A stretch of DNA of 64,000 bases from Candidatus Margulisiibacteriota bacterium (GCA_041661965.1 JBAZTH010000001.1:549995-613994), one strand, 5' to 3'; positions 41,341-50,011 are shown, counted from the stretch's first letter. Notes: generated from the sequence alone by a model not told the origin. Numbers and translations are program-made.

Positions 41341-42093
41341 TTAAAAATTCCCGCCGAGCGTGATTGCCAGGTAATAGGCCGAGATCGTCAGCTTTTTCCC
41401 CGGATCGACAAAATCCCCCCGTTTCAGGGAATCGAACGAAGTGCTGAACCACCCCAGCTTCAGGCCGGTGAAAAAGTAATTGGTGAGCCGCTTGCGCAGG
41501 TCGATCCCGCACAGCACGGCCAGGGCGCTGCCGTAGCGGTTGACGTCGGTCCCGGAAAGGTTTTCATCGGTGGTATAAAGTTCGTATCCTCCCTGGGCGA
41601 GCCCGAGGCCGAGGTCCAATCCCAAAATAATGGAATCGTTGATGATCGGTTTGTACTGTGCCTGGACCATTTCAAAGGCGGCGGCGACGCTGTAATTGTA
41701 ATAAGTCGTGCCGACCTTGACCGTGCTGCCGTTGCCCATCCCGCCAAAGAGCCCGCCGACCGCCAGGTTGGGGTTTAAGTTGAACATGAAGCCGCCGGCC
41801 CCGCCGTATAATGAACCAAGGCTCGACGCCGACAGCGCTTTGTTGTCGTTAATATTACCGGTCGGCATAAAATAGTAAAAACCGCCGCCGCCGCCGACCG
41901 CCATCGGGTCTTGCTGGACGTAACCGGTCTTACGGGCCGATTCATTGGCGATCTTTTTCATTGATTTGGAGAGATCGTTCAGGTCCTCGATCGACATTTG
42001 ATCGAAGGTCGATTTTAATTCGGCCGGGGTCAAAGCGAAAAGCGGGGTCATGATGAGGCCGATCAAGAGATAACTAACGGCAATTTTCTTCAT
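41341..42093 (-). CDS. Predicted outer membrane protein
   Basis: 250 residues: signal peptide (1-20, ends LFA), a helical segment (LKSTFDQMSIEDLNDLSKSM), then a glycine-rich barrel (MAVGGGGGFYYFMPTG, YGGAGGFMFNLNPNLAVGG, ILGLDLGLGLAQGGYELY) ending in YYLAITLGGNF with the terminal phenylalanine of barrel proteins. Function unknown. Confidence 0.75.
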   Translation of the reverse strand: MKKIAVSYLLIGLIMTPLFALTPAELKSTFDQMSIEDLNDLSKSMKKIANESARKTGYVQQDPMAVGGGGGFYYFMPTGNINDNKALSASSLGSLYGGAGGFMFNLNPNLAVGGLFGGMGNGSTVKVGTTYYNYSVAAAFEMVQAQYKPIINDSIILGLDLGLGLAQGGYELYTTDENLSGTDVNRYGSALAVLCGIDLRKRLTNYFFTGLKLGWFSTSFDSLKRGDFVDPGKKLTISAYYLAITLGGNF

Positions 42094-42153
42094 AGATTGC
42101 TCCTTTTAATAGATCTGAAGAAATTGTAGCTTAGATCAGGGGGGAATTCAACG

Positions 42154-42951
42154 TCAGCGTTTGGCGAGCCAGCCGGCCAGGTCGGCGAAAACTTTTTCCC
42201 GGCCGAGATCGAAGGAGAGGGCGTGGAACATTTCCGGATATTCGATCAGGGTCTTATCCTTGACCGGCAGGCGCCGGAAGATTTTACGGCTTTCGTCGGC
42301 GGAAACGAACAGATCGTGTCCGGAAACCAGAAAGAGGACCGGGAGCTCGATCTTGGGGATAACGAAATTGGCCCGAATCTGTTCCAGCAAGACGTTCAAT
42401 AAAAATTTGGAAGTAGTGACCCTGACCTCCCGCCGATCGGTGTTCATCTTTTTCAAGGTCTTCGGATCGCGGGTCGCCATGGACGAAAAATAGGGGACCT
42501 TGAGCTTTTTGTTCGGTTCAAAGAGGAGCCCCTCGAAAAAATCGAACAGATCGGTCAGCTTAAACTTTAACGCCCCTTTGAAGGCGGGGGAAAGGAGGAC
42601 CAGGCCGGCGAAGTAGCCGGGATTAAGGGCGGCCAGAGTAAAGGAGAGGAGCCCGCCCAGACTCTCCCCGCCGATAAAGATCTTTGTCCCGGGATGGTCT
42701 TGTTTGATCTTGGCGTAGAGTAATTTTATGTCCTGGAAATAAATGTCGAACGATTCGATATGGCCGCGCGGCTCTTTGGTTTCCCCGAAACCTTTTAATT
42801 CAATGGCATAAACGGCATAGCCCGGTTTGATCAAGGATTGAGCAAGGTAGTGCCAGCGGTCGGAGTGAGCGCCGATGCCGTGGATCAGGAGGAGAACGGC
42901 TTTAGCCTTAGGCGGACCCCAAGCCCGGTACAAGACATCGGTTTTATCCAA
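42154..42951 (-). CDS. Alpha/beta hydrolase, monoacylglycerol lipase type (paralogue)
   Basis: 265 residues. HGIGAHSDRW, nucleophile GGESLGGLLSF, VSGHDLFVSAD and EMFHALSFDLG match the lipase at 28356-29165 throughout. The start is uncertain: the best frame begins at TTG 42951, aligning TDVLYRAW with TDLLYRKW of the paralogue. Upstream is a small conserved protein gene (42990-43148). Confidence 0.88.
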   Translation of the reverse strand: MDKTDVLYRAWGPPKAKAVLLLIHGIGAHSDRWHYLAQSLIKPGYAVYAIELKGFGETKEPRGHIESFDIYFQDIKLLYAKIKQDHPGTKIFIGGESLGGLLSFTLAALNPGYFAGLVLLSPAFKGALKFKLTDLFDFFEGLLFEPNKKLKVPYFSSMATRDPKTLKKMNTDRREVRVTTSKFLLNVLLEQIRANFVIPKIELPVLFLVSGHDLFVSADESRKIFRRLPVKDKTLIEYPEMFHALSFDLGREKVFADLAGWLAKR

Positions 42952-42989
42952 CTTTCTTATACCGGGCCCGGAAAAAAAGTTGAACAGGT

Positions 42990-43148
42990 CTATTTTTCGT
43001 TCTCCGCGACGAACTTCTTGATCTCTTCAATCGCTTCCAGGATCAGTTTGGCCTTGGACATACCGAAGGAAAAAGGGAACTTGTCGCTCTCGTCCCTTTT
43101 AAGAATGAGCATCGGCTTCCCTTTGAATTCTGAACGTTCTGTGAGCAT
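42990..43148 (-). CDS. Small conserved hypothetical protein (52 aa)
   Basis: ATG at 43148 with AAAGGAG nine bases upstream; stop TAG at 42990. The protein (GKPMLILKRDESDKFPFSF, then MSKAKLILEAIEEIKKFV) has a short beta segment and one helix. Similar tiny proteins with KFPFSFG..KAKLIL are frequent in diverse bacteria; role unknown. It precedes the lipase gene on the same strand. Confidence 0.75.
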   Translation of the reverse strand: MLTERSEFKGKPMLILKRDESDKFPFSFGMSKAKLILEAIEEIKKFVAENEK

Positions 43149-43237
43149 GTTGAATCTCCTTTACAATTTATTTTTGAACTTTGTCATTATAGCTTAACTT
43201 TTCGCTTTTACAAGTGTTTAAGGGCATGGCTTATCGG

Positions 43238-43657
43238 CTATTCGCAAATTTAATTAAATATTATTGTTTACTTATAGCACCCCATTTCTTTGACAGCAAA
43301 GAAATGGGGGAAAGAAACTGCATAAGGGGTTCCCCCTTATGGATCCCCGGCCTTCAAAATGCCCCCGCAACAATCTGATCTTAGTAGGGTTGTTGCTAAC
43401 CCCGCCCCGCTGATGAAACCCCTTGAAGGCCATATTTTTAAAATATCTAAAGAGTGTTTTGTCCCAGTGTTAAGTGAGGCAGCCACTTAAATAATGGCAC
43501 TGGATTAGAATATAAGTTCAGGATGGGCGCGCATTTCGCTTACCTTAAGAAAAATCGAAATGCGCCGGCGTTTTCTTTTCGTCCATTTTCTTTTTTGCTG
43601 TAGAAAAAGAAAATGGACACCCAATAAACAAGAAGAGAGAAAGTGATCTGCGAATAG
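43238..43657. mobile_element. MITE-like 420-bp non-coding element with long inverted ends
   Basis: Ends CTATTCGCA (43238-43246) and TGCGAATAG (43649-43657) are inverted. Inward of each comes a related stretch: TTGTTTACTT... with hairpin CCCCATTTCTTTG/CAAAGAAATGGGG (43280-43309) on the left, and inverted TTGTTTATTGG... with hairpin GTCCATTTTCTTTTT/AAAAAGAAAATGGAC (43581-43618) on the right. The right 140 bases (43518-43657) recur at 6658-6798. The middle holds more stems: GGCCTTCAA/TTGAAGGCC, GCAACAA/TTGTTGC and CCAGTG/CACTGG. No open reading frame. This explains the gap 43149-43680. Confidence 0.7.
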
Positions 43658-43680
43658 ACCAAAAACTAAGCTATGAATCT

Positions 43681-44436
43681 TTACTTAACAGCGAGCAGGG
43701 CGAGGAAGAGGGGGATCTCCTGGCGGGCGCGGTTTTCGGCGCGGGCTTTGGCGCCGGGCTGGCTTTGGCGGTGGGAAAACCATTCTTCCAGCCGGGCGAC
43801 GGTCAAGCCGGCTTTATTGAGAGCGGTGAAATAAGTTGTGAGCGGACGGTGGAAGGTCCAGGTGATCTTCCCCGGATCGTAGCCGGGGTGCATTTTGATC
43901 GGGATCTTCATTTCCGAGAGGTAACTGTCGACCCGGCGGTATTGGAGTTTCCGTTGGTCGTCAAAGCCCCAGCCGCTCTGGCGGGGGATGCGGAAACAGG
44001 GGTGGCTGGTGACGATCAGTAAACCGCCGCCGTCCTTTAAGACCCGGGCGCTTTCGCTGATCACAATATCCAGCGGCTCAATATTTTGGATCGCCATGAT
44101 ACAGGTGACGATATCAAAAGAGGCGTTGGCAAACGCTTTTAAGTTGGCGGCGTCACTGACCTGGTATTTGATCGTTTTTGGGCTCCGTTCAATCGCCGCT
44201 TTGATAAGATTAGGGGAAGCATCGATCCCGGTGACTTCAACTCCCGCTTTGGCGAGTTCCCGGCAAAGGACCCCTTGGCCGCAGGCGAGATCGAGGATCT
44301 TTTCCCCCCGTCTGGGGTCTAGGAGCTTAAGAGTTCCCGGAATGATCACTTTTTGGTGATAATCAGAGCCTTTTTCGCCAACCAGTTGGTCGTACCAGTT
44401 GGCGACTTCATTCCAGCTTGTTTCGTGTTTTTTCAT
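43681..44436 (-). CDS. Class I SAM-dependent methyltransferase
   Basis: 251 residues from the ATG at 44436; an ATG at 44445 overlaps the -10 box and cannot be in the mRNA. Motif I LDLACGQGVLCRELAKAG, motif II VTGIDASPNLI, then FDIVTCIMAIQNI and LLIVTSHPCFR. The last resembles small-molecule methyltransferases such as the UbiE/COQ5 group. Substrate unknown. Confidence 0.88.
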   Translation of the reverse strand: MKKHETSWNEVANWYDQLVGEKGSDYHQKVIIPGTLKLLDPRRGEKILDLACGQGVLCRELAKAGVEVTGIDASPNLIKAAIERSPKTIKYQVSDAANLKAFANASFDIVTCIMAIQNIEPLDIVISESARVLKDGGGLLIVTSHPCFRIPRQSGWGFDDQRKLQYRRVDSYLSEMKIPIKMHPGYDPGKITWTFHRPLTTYFTALNKAGLTVARLEEWFSHRQSQPGAKARAENRARQEIPLFLALLAVK

Positions 44437-44443
44437 CCCATTC

Positions 44444-44472
44444 ATTATAGTTTATGATCATTTAATTAACAA
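44444..44472 (-). promoter_or_regulatory. Promoter for a leaderless methyltransferase mRNA
   Basis: TTGTTA (44472-44467), 17-base spacer, TATAAT (44449-44444) on the minus strand. The usual +1 falls at 44436-44437, the A of the start codon. Confidence 0.75.
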
Positions 44473-44498
44473 GCTGGCGAAAAATGGTCAATTTACTA

Positions 44499-44527
44499 TT
44501 TACATTGCCAGAGAACCAGATTATAAT
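44499..44527 (+). promoter_or_regulatory. Sigma-70 promoter for the DUF2892 gene
   Basis: TTTACA (44499-44504), 17-base spacer, TATAAT (44522-44527). Divergent from the methyltransferase promoter. Confidence 0.8.
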
Positions 44528-44556
44528 GCCACCAGAAAAGTAAAGGAGGAGAAAAA

Positions 44557-44763
44557 ATGATCAATATTACCAAGAACGAAAATGCCTTCGATCGGTTTAT
44601 CAAGATCCTGGTTGGGAGTATTATTATTTTTCTGATCTTCTATTTTAAGGTTAACATTATTCTTTTAGCTGTTCTTCTCTTTGCCGCTCTTTGGATGGTC
44701 ATAACCGGGCTGATCGGTTATTGCCCCCTTTACCATCTTCTCGGCATTAATACCCAGAAATAA
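44557..44763 (+). CDS. DUF2892 family inner membrane protein
   Basis: 68 residues. N-terminal ITKNENAFDRFIKILVGSII and the GLIGYCPLYHLLGINT ending are those of DUF2892, the two-helix domain also found fused to rhodanese in YgaP. AAAGGAGGAG upstream. Role unknown. Confidence 0.92.
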   Translation: MINITKNENAFDRFIKILVGSIIIFLIFYFKVNIILLAVLLFAALWMVITGLIGYCPLYHLLGINTQK

Positions 44764-44828
44764 CCTGAAATTTCCCTTCGACAGTTAAGATATATATCCG
44801 GATGGATCGTTCTTAACCGGAGGGGAAA

Positions 44829-46415
44829 ATGTCAGACGTCTTGATCAACCAATTAGCGAAACGCTACCAGCTTAATCCAACCTGTCCCCAGACCAGACAT
44901 TCTTTGCGGTCATTTATCAACGGCGAACCGCTTCGTCTCCACCACCTTCGTTTTTTAGCCCTCGGCGCCAATCGCCGGGTGGCGACTTATGATCCGATCA
45001 CCGGCAAGCCGTGGGGGAAAACCCAGCATATCGGTCTCAATTACGGCGCGACCAAGCCGCTCCTGGTCCCGATCGCGGAAATGGCCGATTATTTGGAAAC
45101 TAATTTCCGGGAAAATGTCGGCCGGAGTTCCGGTCCGCACGCCGAGATCATGACCGAAGCGTTGGGGGAGGCGCGGCGGGCGATCGGTGATTTTGTCGGC
45201 TACGAGCGCGATCGTCACGTGGTCATCTTTACCCCCAATACCAGCGTCGGGATGAACCTCTTGGTCAAGAAAGCGGTTCAGGACGAGCAGGCGGTCTTCC
45301 TGCTTTCGCCGGTGTCGCACCATTCCTCCCAACTGCCGCAACGGACGAACGAACGCTCGATCCCGTTTGAATTTTTCCAGCTTCTGCCGAACGGGACCTA
45401 TGATCTGGATTCGATCGAAAATTTGCTGCATCGATTCACCAAAAGCGGCTGTTATCATCCGATCTTATGCGTTGAGTCCCAATCGAACGTTACCGGTTAT
45501 AAAACACCGGTCGAACAGCTCTGCTGGCTGGCTAAAAAATATAGAGTTAAAGTTTTTATCGATCACGCTCAAGGAGCCTCTTCGATGAAGCTTGATCTGA
45601 AAAATCTCTCCGGCGAAGTATTTATCGCTCTTTCCGGACACAAGCTTTACGCGCGGGACGGGAGCGGCGCGATCATCGGTCCGAAAGATTTCTTCCGCGG
45701 CGCGGCGCTCGATCCGGCCGGCGGCACGATCAGCGGCGTTACTTCCCGGGATATTCATTTTGCCGATCCGCCGGCGAATTTCGAGCCGGGAACCCCGGCT
45801 TTCATCGCCCAGGCTTCACTTGGTAAAGCGGTTCATTTGCTGACCGAGGCCGGATTGGATAATATTGCCGGATTTGAAGCGGAGATGGCCCGCCGAGTAA
45901 TTGACTCGATATCGCGGGTCAAGGGACTGGAGATCCTCGGTGAATCGAACATTGATTTGGTCCCTCGCGGCCCGGTGGTCAGTTTTATCATGCGCGCGGC
46001 AAATGGGGACCGGATTCCCCCTGGGTTTATCGGCAAAGCGCTCGAGGTCTTTTTCGGCGTTGATGCCCGGGTCGGCCAATTCTGCGCCCATCCATATGTT
46101 TACAGCCTGCTGGGAGTCTCGGAACAGGAAGCGATCGCTCACGCCATGGCTCACGCCAAGAAGAGCCGGGCCGGCTGCGCCGCGCTGCCTGGCGACCAGA
46201 GCGCTCACGCCGCCCGGATCAGCTGGGGCTTTCCGACCCCTCACGAACATCTTGAAAAGATCCCGACAATGCTCGAACATATCCAGCGGATGTGGCCGCA
46301 CGGCATCTTAGCGCTGGACGCGGAAGCGGGGGAATTCTATATCCCTGATCAGTCCCGGCCGCTGACCAGCGGACAATTTTCGATCTTCTCAAACGGTCGA
46401 TACGAAAAAGAATAG
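44829..46415 (+). CDS. Class V aminotransferase-fold PLP enzyme (cysteine desulfurase-like)
   Basis: 528 residues, clearly longer than SufS/IscS (about 400). Visible are the NTSVGMNLLVK substrate loop, SHHSSQLP, the cofactor aspartate in VFIDHAQGASSM and the Schiff-base lysine in IALSGHKLYARDGSGAII, then GGGTISG-like loop GGTISGVTSRD. The extra length is a 70-residue N-terminal region and an extended C-terminus (HMAHAKKSRAGCAALPGDQSA-like stretch). Substrate not assignable; no Fe-S assembly genes nearby. Confidence 0.85.
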   Translation: MSDVLINQLAKRYQLNPTCPQTRHSLRSFINGEPLRLHHLRFLALGANRRVATYDPITGKPWGKTQHIGLNYGATKPLLVPIAEMADYLETNFRENVGRSSGPHAEIMTEALGEARRAIGDFVGYERDRHVVIFTPNTSVGMNLLVKKAVQDEQAVFLLSPVSHHSSQLPQRTNERSIPFEFFQLLPNGTYDLDSIENLLHRFTKSGCYHPILCVESQSNVTGYKTPVEQLCWLAKKYRVKVFIDHAQGASSMKLDLKNLSGEVFIALSGHKLYARDGSGAIIGPKDFFRGAALDPAGGTISGVTSRDIHFADPPANFEPGTPAFIAQASLGKAVHLLTEAGLDNIAGFEAEMARRVIDSISRVKGLEILGESNIDLVPRGPVVSFIMRAANGDRIPPGFIGKALEVFFGVDARVGQFCAHPYVYSLLGVSEQEAIAHAMAHAKKSRAGCAALPGDQSAHAARISWGFPTPHEHLEKIPTMLEHIQRMWPHGILALDAEAGEFYIPDQSRPLTSGQFSIFSNGRYEKE

Positions 46416-46419
46416 CTCG

Positions 46420-46448
46420 TTGACGCCGGTTTAGTTACCTCTTATAAT
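46420..46448 (+). promoter_or_regulatory. Sigma-70 promoter for the histidine kinase
   Basis: TTGACG (46420-46425), 17-base spacer, TATAAT (46443-46448). The expected +1 is about 46455, at the AGGAGG ribosome site, leaving room only for a start near 46467. Confidence 0.8.
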
Positions 46449-46466
46449 GGCGCCAGGAGGAGCCCT

Positions 46467-48596
46467 ATTTTTCTTTTTTCATTCATTATTTTTGCCGTGA
46501 TCGGGACCGTTGTTCTCCTGACGGTTAACGCCGCTGAATATTTGCTTCCTTTTTACGCCGTTTCGGGGAATCTGTTCCTCGGTTTTTTCGTCCTGCTGAA
46601 AAATTGGCGGAACAAGGTCAATGTTTCATATTCCCTGACCGCTATCCTGACCGCCCTCTGGGCTTTGTCGATCTTCTTTTTAAGCGAGGCGCGGACCATT
46701 CCGGACGCGATGATTTGCGCTAAGGTCGCCGCCGCTTTTTACGCTTATTTCCCGCTCCCGTTCCTTTATTTCTTTTCGGTCTTTCCGCAGGAAGACGTTG
46801 TTCCCCGGACCTATCAGATGGTCGCCTGGTTCATTGTGGCGACCTTTTTTGCCCTGATCTCTTTTTCCGATCTGATCGTGAGAGACATCGTTTTGGTTAA
46901 CGACCGCTTCGTGATGGTCGCCGGGGCGGCCTTCAGCTTGTTTATTTTTTATTATCTCGGTTTTATCTTTTTTGCTTTTTACCGCTTGACCGATAAGTTT
47001 TATTCTTACAAAGGGCTCAATAAGCGGCAGATCGCTTATGTTTTGTCCGGCTTCTTTATCGGGGTGATTTTCCCTGTCGCGACCAACCTGATCTTGCCTC
47101 TTTTCGGTTATCCCTATCTGACCGGGGTAGGACCGTTCTCCACCATTATTACGACCTTGCTGATCGCCTTTGCTATTACTAAGTCGCGCTTAATGGATAT
47201 CTCGGTCATCATCAGCCGGATCCTGGCGGAGATCATAACCCTATTTTTTCATGCCGCGCTTTACCTGACCTTGGTTTGGCTTTACCGGGGGTATCACCGG
47301 ATCGATTGGCTCTTTGTGCTGGGGACCGTCGCTTACGGGTTTTTTGTCGGTCTGACCCATCATCCGATCCGCTTGCTGGTCCAGACGACCGCCGACAAAT
47401 TTTTCATCAAGGGAAAATATGATTACACCAGATCGATGGCCGAAGCGACTTCCAAGGTTGCGGAGAAATTGTCGATGCCTTCGGTCCTCGGGATCCTTTT
47501 TCGGACCTTTAAAGAGGTCATGGAGATCCAAAATCCCCGGATCCTGTTGCCGAATAATTTCCTGGCCGGCGACAAACCATCGACCGATTATGTTGAGTAC
47601 GACCGGGCGGCCTTTACGCCGCTGGCCGATGGGCCTAAGATCCCGATCGATGACCCCCTGATCGCTAAATTAACTGAAAAGCGCCGGCCGATCGTCGATC
47701 ACCATGGGGATTGGGAAGTCGTCGTTCCCTGCCTGCTGGAAAATAGGGTGGCGGCGCTCTTCCTGCTGGGGAAGAAACTTTCCGAAGACCCCTATACCGA
47801 TGAGGACCTCCGCTTATTGGAGGTCCTGGCCAGCCAGGCGGCGATCACCTTTGACCATACCCGCTCTTACGAGAAGATCCGCCTTGATTTTGACGAGAAC
47901 CAGAAAAAGCTTTATGACACCGAACGCTTGTTGGCCCGTTCCGAGCGGATCGCTTCGCTGGCCAATCTGATCCGGGAGTATAATCACGAGATCAAAACGC
48001 CGCTGGCGATCATGCGGAGCGAGCTGGAGCTTCTCCCCGACGATCCGAAAGAGGTCAAAGACTTCAAAGGCTTTAAAGACGAAATGATCAAGGAGATCGA
48101 ACGGGCGGACGATATTGTTATCAGCACCCTCCGTTTGAGCGAACCGAAAAAACGCCAGGATATCCCGCTCGATCTGAATGAAGTGATCGACAACGCGCTG
48201 AAATTAATGCCGCCAAGCGGGGTTCACTTCGTCAAGGAGCTGGGAACGATCCCGAAGCTGACCGGCGATCCTGACGACCTGCAGATGGTCTTTATCAATC
48301 TGGTGAAGAACGCGCTGGAAGCGATGCCGAAAGGGGGGAATCTGACTATCTCGACCGCGCTGGTGGAAAAAGAAGCGAAAACGATCGTCGCCAAAGTCGC
48401 CGATTCCGGGGCGGGGATCGCCAAAGAGAACCTGGAGAAGATCTTTGAACCGTTCTTCAGCACTCATGTGACCAAGGGGCGGGGGCTTGGGCTGTCGATC
48501 GTTTTCCGGGTGATCAGAGAGCACAACGCGACGATCGACGTTGAAAGCGAAGTCGGCAAGGGGACCGCTTTTATAATGACTTTTCCGCTTCCTTAA
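46467..48596 (+). CDS. Sensor histidine kinase with N-terminal seven-TM region and GAF domain; ATT start
   Basis: 709 residues if translation starts at ATT 46467, six bases after AGGAGG (46455-46460); the first ordinary start (GTG 46497) has no ribosome site and would cut into TM1. Residues 1-285: membrane region with seven or eight helices, like HisKA_7TM kinases. About 290-470: GAF-like domain. Dimerisation box REYNHEIKTPLAIM, N-box FINLVKNALEAMP, G-boxes VADSGAGIAKENL and GRGLGLSIVFRVI. The response regulator lies tail to tail with a 26-base overlap. Confidence 0.93.
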   Translation: MFLFSFIIFAVIGTVVLLTVNAAEYLLPFYAVSGNLFLGFFVLLKNWRNKVNVSYSLTAILTALWALSIFFLSEARTIPDAMICAKVAAAFYAYFPLPFLYFFSVFPQEDVVPRTYQMVAWFIVATFFALISFSDLIVRDIVLVNDRFVMVAGAAFSLFIFYYLGFIFFAFYRLTDKFYSYKGLNKRQIAYVLSGFFIGVIFPVATNLILPLFGYPYLTGVGPFSTIITTLLIAFAITKSRLMDISVIISRILAEIITLFFHAALYLTLVWLYRGYHRIDWLFVLGTVAYGFFVGLTHHPIRLLVQTTADKFFIKGKYDYTRSMAEATSKVAEKLSMPSVLGILFRTFKEVMEIQNPRILLPNNFLAGDKPSTDYVEYDRAAFTPLADGPKIPIDDPLIAKLTEKRRPIVDHHGDWEVVVPCLLENRVAALFLLGKKLSEDPYTDEDLRLLEVLASQAAITFDHTRSYEKIRLDFDENQKKLYDTERLLARSERIASLANLIREYNHEIKTPLAIMRSELELLPDDPKEVKDFKGFKDEMIKEIERADDIVISTLRLSEPKKRQDIPLDLNEVIDNALKLMPPSGVHFVKELGTIPKLTGDPDDLQMVFINLVKNALEAMPKGGNLTISTALVEKEAKTIVAKVADSGAGIAKENLEKIFEPFFSTHVTKGRGLGLSIVFRVIREHNATIDVESEVGKGTAFIMTFPLP

Positions 48597-49050
48597 ATTC
48601 TTCCCGCTTCTGGATGTGTTTTTCGAAAGTTTCCAGGGTCATTCTGGTCGCTTCGCCGTCAAAGTAACGGTCGAGGGTCGAGACCAGTTCTTCCGCCTTG
48701 AACGGTTTTTTCAGATAGCTGACCACGAACCCGGAGGTCGCTTTGTCCCACTTCTCATTGTCTTCCCAGGCGGTCAGCATGACCACGCCGATCGAATCGC
48801 CGTATTCTTTGCGGAGCTTGGTTAAGAACTGGAGCCCGTCCATTTCCGGCATCTTGATGTCGAGTAAAATGCATTTGACCTTATTGCCGCCCAAACCAAG
48901 GAACTTTTTATTCTTGGCCAGGAAGTCAAACCCGTCTTTGGCGCTGTAAACGGCGACCGCGTCGTAGCGGTCGGTCCTCTTGATTAGTTCGGCGATATTA
49001 TCAGCGATCCGTTGTTCATCGTCAATTGTCAGAATAAGCGGTTTTTCCAT
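48571..49050 (-). CDS. Single-domain response regulator (CheY-like receiver)
   Basis: 159 residues. Receiver: acidic pair in ILTIDDEQR, phosphoacceptor Asp in LLDIKMPEMDG, Thr in VVMLTAW and Lys in YLKKPF. The 35-residue C-terminal extension (DRYFDGEATRMTLETFEKHI) is helical and not a DNA-binding domain. Probable partner of the kinase on the other strand. GAGGAGGG precedes the ATG. Confidence 0.93.
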   Translation of the reverse strand: MEKPLILTIDDEQRIADNIAELIKRTDRYDAVAVYSAKDGFDFLAKNKKFLGLGGNKVKCILLDIKMPEMDGLQFLTKLRKEYGDSIGVVMLTAWEDNEKWDKATSGFVVSYLKKPFKAEELVSTLDRYFDGEATRMTLETFEKHIQKREEFKEAEKSL

Positions 49051-49144
49051 TAAAATGTCCCTCCTCGAACGAATTATCCGGATTTTGCCATAGATTGCCG
49101 ACTAAAGTCAAATAAGAAAAGGATGAGAAAACATTGCAAGTATA

Positions 49145-49183
49145 AAACGGAAACCAGCGGCAATATCGCCGCGGTTTCCGTTT
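49145..49183. repeat. Palindromic repeat, GGAAACC family
   Basis: AAACGGAAACCAGCGGC, loop AATATC, GCCGCGGTTTCCGTTT. First of a pair in the gap between the response regulator and mtnP. Confidence 0.85.
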
Positions 49184-49200
49184 CACGACTAGACAGCTGA

Positions 49201-49239
49201 TTTTGGAAGCCGCGACGATGTTGTCGCAGGCTTCCAAAA
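49201..49239. repeat. Palindromic repeat, GGAAGCC variant, at the mtnP promoter
   Basis: TTTTGGAAGCCGCGAC, loop GATGTT, GTCGCAGGCTTCCAAAA. Its 3' arm supplies the place of the mtnP -35 (TTCCAA, 17 bases before TATAAT). Confidence 0.85.
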
Positions 49240-49254
49240 TCAGGTTCATTATTA

Positions 49255-49260
49255 TATAAT
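49255..49260 (+). promoter_or_regulatory. -10 box 7 nt upstream of mtnP
   Basis: TATAAT, seven bases before the ATG at 49268, with no Shine-Dalgarno. Confidence 0.55.
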
Positions 49261-49267
49261 CTAGATC

Positions 49268-50005
49268 ATGGTTAAAATAGGTATTATCGGCGGCTCGGGG
49301 CTGGATGATCCCAAGATCCTCAAGGACCCGATCGAAGTTGAGGCGAACAGCAGTTTTGGCAAGCCATCGTCCCTTCTGACCTGCGGCAAGATCGGGGGAG
49401 TAGAAGTTGCGATCTTGGCCCGGCACGGGAAAGACCACAGCATCATGCCGACCAAGGTCAATTACCTGGCTAATATTTTCGCGTTAAAAGAGATCGGTTG
49501 TACCCATATCCTGGCGGCGACCGCCGTTGGGTCGCTTCGCGAAGAGATCAAGCCGGGGCATCTGGTCTTCCCGTCGCAATTTATCGACTTTACCCGCCAC
49601 CGGAACGTGACCTTCTACACCGAAAAGGTCGTTCATACGCCGATGAGCGATCCGTACGACAAAAAACTGCGCGATCTCTTATGTAAGACCAGCGACGAAC
49701 TCGGCTTAAAATACAATCATGACGTCACGGTCGTGACGATTGAAGGGCCGCGTTTTTCGACCCGGGCGGAGAGCCACATGTTCCGCGCCTGGGGAGCGGA
49801 CATTATCAATATGTCGACCTGTCCTGAAGTTATTTTGGCCAATGAGCTGGGGATACCGTACCAAACGATCGCCATGTCGACCGATTACGACTGCTGGAAA
49901 GAGGACGAAGCGCCGGTCACTTTTGAGATGGTCCTCGAGCGGATGAAAGAGAACGCCGAAAAAGTTAAAAAGCTCCTGATCACCGTTATTCCTAAAGTGA
50001 GGTAA
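49268..50005 (+). CDS. mtnP: S-methyl-5'-thioadenosine phosphorylase
   Basis: 245 residues. IGIIGGSGLDDPKIL, VAILARHGKDHSIMPTKVNY, THILAATAVGSL, IEGPRFSTRAES and MSTDYDCWK; the DYDCW ending points to MTA rather than purine-nucleoside specificity. Cleaves methylthioadenosine to adenine and methylthioribose-1-phosphate. The next genes take each product: apt for adenine and mtnA for the sugar phosphate. Confidence 0.94.
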   Translation: MVKIGIIGGSGLDDPKILKDPIEVEANSSFGKPSSLLTCGKIGGVEVAILARHGKDHSIMPTKVNYLANIFALKEIGCTHILAATAVGSLREEIKPGHLVFPSQFIDFTRHRNVTFYTEKVVHTPMSDPYDKKLRDLLCKTSDELGLKYNHDVTVVTIEGPRFSTRAESHMFRAWGADIINMSTCPEVILANELGIPYQTIAMSTDYDCWKEDEAPVTFEMVLERMKENAEKVKKLLITVIPKVR

Positions 50006-50011
50006 ATATCA

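Noticed and set aside
42951..42963. TATAAG as a leaderless promoter for the second lipase
   Set aside because: Only four bases separate it from the TTG start and no -35 fits, so I did not add it to the leaderless list.
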